A stretch of DNA of 64,000 nucleotides from Leptospira bouyouniensis (GTDB taxonomy: Bacteria; Spirochaetota; Leptospiria; Leptospirales; Leptospiraceae): assembly GCF_004769525.1 (NCBI RefSeq), contig NZ_RQFT01000015.1, positions 62,001 to 126,000 of the forward strand, given 5' to 3'. Below are positions 61,358 to 64,000 of this stretch, in pieces. The notes under the pieces were generated by a model. It worked only from the letters and a program-made list of their open reading frames with translations, searched no databases and was not told the DNA's origin. The number at the start of each line of letters is the position of its first letter. Position 1 is the first letter of the stretch. Made by a program: the position numbers and the translations under genes.

Positions 61358-62764
61358 CTAATAATCAGTAACGCAGCGAGTTCGAACACTTGCATCAGTT
61401 TTTAAAACAGGTCCACCGCCAGAGGTTCCAAAATCGGTAACATATGCCATAGTTGAAGGAGTTCCAATGACAGGGCTCGATGACCAAAACGATGTAGAAG
61501 CTGTATTGGGAAAATACAATGGATTATATCCTGGAGTTCCGAAATTAAATCGGATATCTTTTAGTGAAATTAATTCATTTGCATTAGGAAGTCTCCATGT
61601 TTTTCCAGCAAGTGTTAAACTTTGGCAGTAATTAATCGCTCCAGACCATTGTAATGCACTGTCTGTTCCCCCAGAACAAGTGGCAACATTCGGCTGACCC
61701 GCTGTACATTTTTGCCAAAGAAGGGCTGTATCTAAATCCAGTATTGTTCCATCAGATTGATCAATGAATCGTTTGGTAAAGGTATTTCTTGGTGTGGCGA
61801 CACAACGAAGGTGATGTAAGTCTGAATAAACTCCAAATCCGATGGAGGATTGGATATAGGTTGGGTAAAACGCTCCAGTATTTGCAGCATTCGATGTATT
61901 GGATTTGTAATTAAAACTATTAGTTTGTGGAAAATAAGATGAATTGATCGATGGATTTTCTGTGGTGTGATCAAAAATACTTATGTATTCTTCTATTTCG
62001 GGTACTCGCCAATCGGTTCGATCTGCAAAACCAGAACCCGCATTCAAACTTGTACATTCAGTTTGTGCTCCTGCAAATGTAAAGGTATCTGTACCCACAG
62101 TTCCGCAACCAATGCCTGTTCTCCCTCGGTTACAACTTGTCCAAACAAGACCCGTTACTAAATCGGCTGTGATTTCAACTCCGGAAACTAGGCTAGGTCC
62201 CACAAAACTTGTGTTAATTCCTCTTTGTAGATGCCCGTCTTGGCCTGGAATTGCTGTACAAGTTGCATCAACATTTCCTCCTGCATCGTAACACACAGTG
62301 ATATTGGTCTTCGGAGGAGCCTTTCCCATCCATGCTGGTTGGTAGACACAACTGGCGCTACCTTTGGGATTACTTGCCGTGATTGTGAACTGGACTTGGT
62401 TTGCCTTCCAACCAGTATAGATGCCTTCAAGTGAGTTTGAAAAAAAAGAAAACGAAATACCAGGTGGGAGTGGAGGATTACTGGAAAAACTAAGCCTGTT
62501 TCCATCTGATTCAAATGCTTCGAAAAAATAAGTTCCATTCCTTTTCGGTATGAGTGGGGGGCAAATTAAATAAGTGGGTGGATTGACTTTTAATACAACA
62601 CCGCAATGAGGTGACTCATCAAAATTGATATAACGGAGGAGTAAGCTGTCTTTGTATTGGTCAGATTTAGGATCACATAAATTTTCCAAATCTGACCGAT
62701 TGCATGAGAATAAGAGAAATAAAGATAAACAAAGCAGTAAAAAACTTGTTTGGAGCTGTGTCAT
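61358..62764 (-). CDS. Lipoprotein with Ig-like and two DUF1566 (Lcl-type) domains
   Basis: 468 residues with signal peptide and lipobox LLFSC (Cys21). After a cysteine-bearing N-terminal module comes a putative Ig/cadherin-like domain with LSFSSNPPLPPGISFSFFSN and VQFTITASNPKGSASC. Two DUF1566 domains follow: TDLVTGLVWTSCNRG with TDWRVPEIEEYISIFDH, and LDTALLWQKCTAG with GKTWRLPNANELISLKDIRF and FWSSSPV. DUF1566 occurs in surface lectin-like or adhesin proteins. It is 37 bases from the upstream phosphatase gene and directly coupled to the metzincin-like gene. Confidence 0.87.
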   Translation of the reverse strand: MTQLQTSFLLLCLSLFLLFSCNRSDLENLCDPKSDQYKDSLLLRYINFDESPHCGVVLKVNPPTYLICPPLIPKRNGTYFFEAFESDGNRLSFSSNPPLPPGISFSFFSNSLEGIYTGWKANQVQFTITASNPKGSASCVYQPAWMGKAPPKTNITVCYDAGGNVDATCTAIPGQDGHLQRGINTSFVGPSLVSGVEITADLVTGLVWTSCNRGRTGIGCGTVGTDTFTFAGAQTECTSLNAGSGFADRTDWRVPEIEEYISIFDHTTENPSINSSYFPQTNSFNYKSNTSNAANTGAFYPTYIQSSIGFGVYSDLHHLRCVATPRNTFTKRFIDQSDGTILDLDTALLWQKCTAGQPNVATCSGGTDSALQWSGAINYCQSLTLAGKTWRLPNANELISLKDIRFNFGTPGYNPLYFPNTASTSFWSSSPVIGTPSTMAYVTDFGTSGGGPVLKTDASVRTRCVTDY

Positions 62765-62801
62765 AAAATCGATGCTAAACGATCGAATTCAATCAAACAG
62801 T

Positions 62802-64000
62802 TTAAGACGGAATTTCATCAACTATTTTCTGACGAAAGCTCTCAATTTGTAATTTCAGTTGATCAATCCGTTTTGCATCAGAAGGGATGAATGATGTGAG
62901 TTGTAATGTTTTCTCTGCCTTTGGTAGATTACCAATTGTGAGGTACAATTGAACAAGTTGTATTAAATTTGATAAATGTCCAGGGTTACGCAACCGAATC
63001 CTTTCTCCCATATCGATGGCTTTTCCATATTCCTTGGTTTGTCTGTAAGTGAACGATGCTAAATAGATTAGGTCAGTGTCACCGGGGTATTCTTCGATAT
63101 AGGTATTTAATTTTTCTGCTGCCAAACTGTAATCTTTCATCCTGACGAGAAGTCGAATGAGAGCCCTTTGGATTTCGCGGTTCTCTGGATTGATTCGGTT
63201 TGCTTCGATTAAACTTGATTTTGCCCCTTCAAATTCTTCCAATTTAATCTGTGATTTTGCCTTTCGCATATATTCATAAGATTCCTTTCGAATGCCCCTA
63301 GGTGGTTGGTGAACATTTTCTTTGAATGCGATGCGCATCAAACTCAAATCGTCAGTGAGTTCTCCCATCCGTAAGATCGATTGGTAGATCTCTTTTAGAT
63401 TCCCATTCCCTTGTTCCACATGCCTCAGGAAAAGCTCTTCATCGTGGTTGATTTTTCTTGCCGTGGTTTCGGTTTCAAATTCGATATCATCCCGACCATC
63501 AGACCCAAGGATGAGAACATCACCCGGAATTAACTGTAAAGTGGAGATTTCAAGAGATTTTTCTGAAAAGGGAGTTCCTAATTTTCTAAGTTCTGAATTG
63601 TTTTTAATGAATTCTGCACTGCCTTTGCGGTATAACACTGACCATGGATGCTCAGCATTCAAATAATACATGAGCCCTGTTTCATCATCAATGAGCCCCA
63701 TTACCATGGAAACTAACATCGAACAGTCAAAGCTTTCGAAAATATGATGGAGTTCTTGGTAAGCATTTTTAATCCAACGTTCTGCATATAATAATTTTAC
63801 CGACTCTACAGCTGTTGATCTTTCTAAGATCGATTGTACTGCAGCCCCAAGGACAAGTATTCCACCCGCACCTTGTAAAGATTTACCCATAGCATCGGCA
63901 TTTAGAAAAAATGTGTAATCTTTTCCACGTAAAGTAATGGTACGTGCGATACAAATATCTCCACCAATTTCATTTTCTTTACCATGGAATAAAAAAGTTT
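62802..64000 (-). CDS. SpoIIE/PP2C-type phosphatase with TPR tail, N-terminus cut by window edge
   Basis: The frame is open to the window end, giving about 399 residues of a longer protein. The SpoIIE domain shows ENEIGGDICIARTI, FFLNADAMGKSLQGAGG and VLILGSDGRDDIE, the metal-binding Asp motifs of serine phosphatases in partner-switching systems. A TPR region fills the C-terminal ~150 residues (AKSQIKLEEFEGAKSSLIEA, KDYSLAAEKLNTYIEEYPG). The ATG at 63890 is internal to the GKS motif region and not the start. It could feed an anti-anti-sigma factor, but none is in this window. Confidence 0.88.
   Translation of the reverse strand, partial: TFLFHGKENEIGGDICIARTITLRGKDYTFFLNADAMGKSLQGAGGILVLGAAVQSILERSTAVESVKLLYAERWIKNAYQELHHIFESFDCSMLVSMVMGLIDDETGLMYYLNAEHPWSVLYRKGSAEFIKNNSELRKLGTPFSEKSLEISTLQLIPGDVLILGSDGRDDIEFETETTARKINHDEELFLRHVEQGNGNLKEIYQSILRMGELTDDLSLMRIAFKENVHQPPRGIRKESYEYMRKAKSQIKLEEFEGAKSSLIEANRINPENREIQRALIRLLVRMKDYSLAAEKLNTYIEEYPGDTDLIYLASFTYRQTKEYGKAIDMGERIRLRNPGHLSNLIQLVQLYLTIGNLPKAEKTLQLTSFIPSDAKRIDQLKLQIESFRQKIVDEIPS

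Overview
The window is a gene-dense, single-contig bacterial stretch of about 55 protein genes, with no rRNA, tRNA, CRISPR array or insertion sequence that I could recognise. Low G+C, relaxed spirochaete-type lipoboxes, many TTG/GTG starts, an LpxI-LpxB lipid A pair, OmpL47-like and Lcl/DUF1566 lipoproteins and abundant PAS/GAF kinases point to the family Leptospiraceae, probably a Leptospira. This is inferred from gene content, not from a database search.

Layout. 1-7 kb: a cysteine desulfurase cut by the window edge, a membrane-anchored unknown, then a rightward set of a TPR protein, a LolB/LolA-like lipoprotein and a CapA-type metallophosphatase. 7.1-20.7 kb: a long rightward housekeeping block, rpsF-ssb-rpsR-rplI-dnaB-aspS-phoH-pgpH-ybeY-recO-(small membrane protein)-argS-cinA-(propeller protein), nearly all joined by stop/start overlaps. 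26.9-20.8 kb: a leftward run gap-pgk-tpiA-secG-(secreted unknown)-histidine kinase-response regulator, linking glycolysis, SecG and a two-component system whose regulator ends in an RsbW-like ATPase. 27-33.7 kb: a GAF histidine kinase, a signal-peptidase-like protein without its catalytic dyad, a six-TM chemoreceptor and uvrC.

33.7-39.6 kb holds a translationally coupled three-gene envelope cassette: a large lipoprotein with lamin-tail-like segments, a probable outer-membrane barrel and a phospholipase D-family lipoprotein with two intact HKD motifs. 39.6-50 kb: a small protein, an MFS exporter, a FecR/LysM plus OmpL47-like pair, a NUDIX hydrolase, a GST, a UvrD-type helicase, a TPR lipoprotein, an AsmA-like protein and a small lipoprotein. 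57.1-49.7 kb runs leftward: sucC-sucD, then tolC-(SH3 protein)-fmdB-lpxI-lpxB. 64-57.3 kb, also leftward: a SpoIIE/PP2C phosphatase with TPRs (cut by the window end), three envelope lipoproteins (Ig+DUF1566; a metzincin-signature protein; a seven-repeat propeller) and a triple-PAS histidine kinase.

The most interesting points are the signal peptidase homologue with both catalytic residues replaced, the lipoprotein trio at 59.3-62.8 kb with a shared cysteine-bearing N-terminal module, the lamin-tail/barrel/PLD cassette with its ribosome-binding site in a hairpin, and an ArgRS lacking the HIGH histidines. No intergenic stretch longer than 300 bases remains unassigned, and I found no convincing intrinsic terminator.
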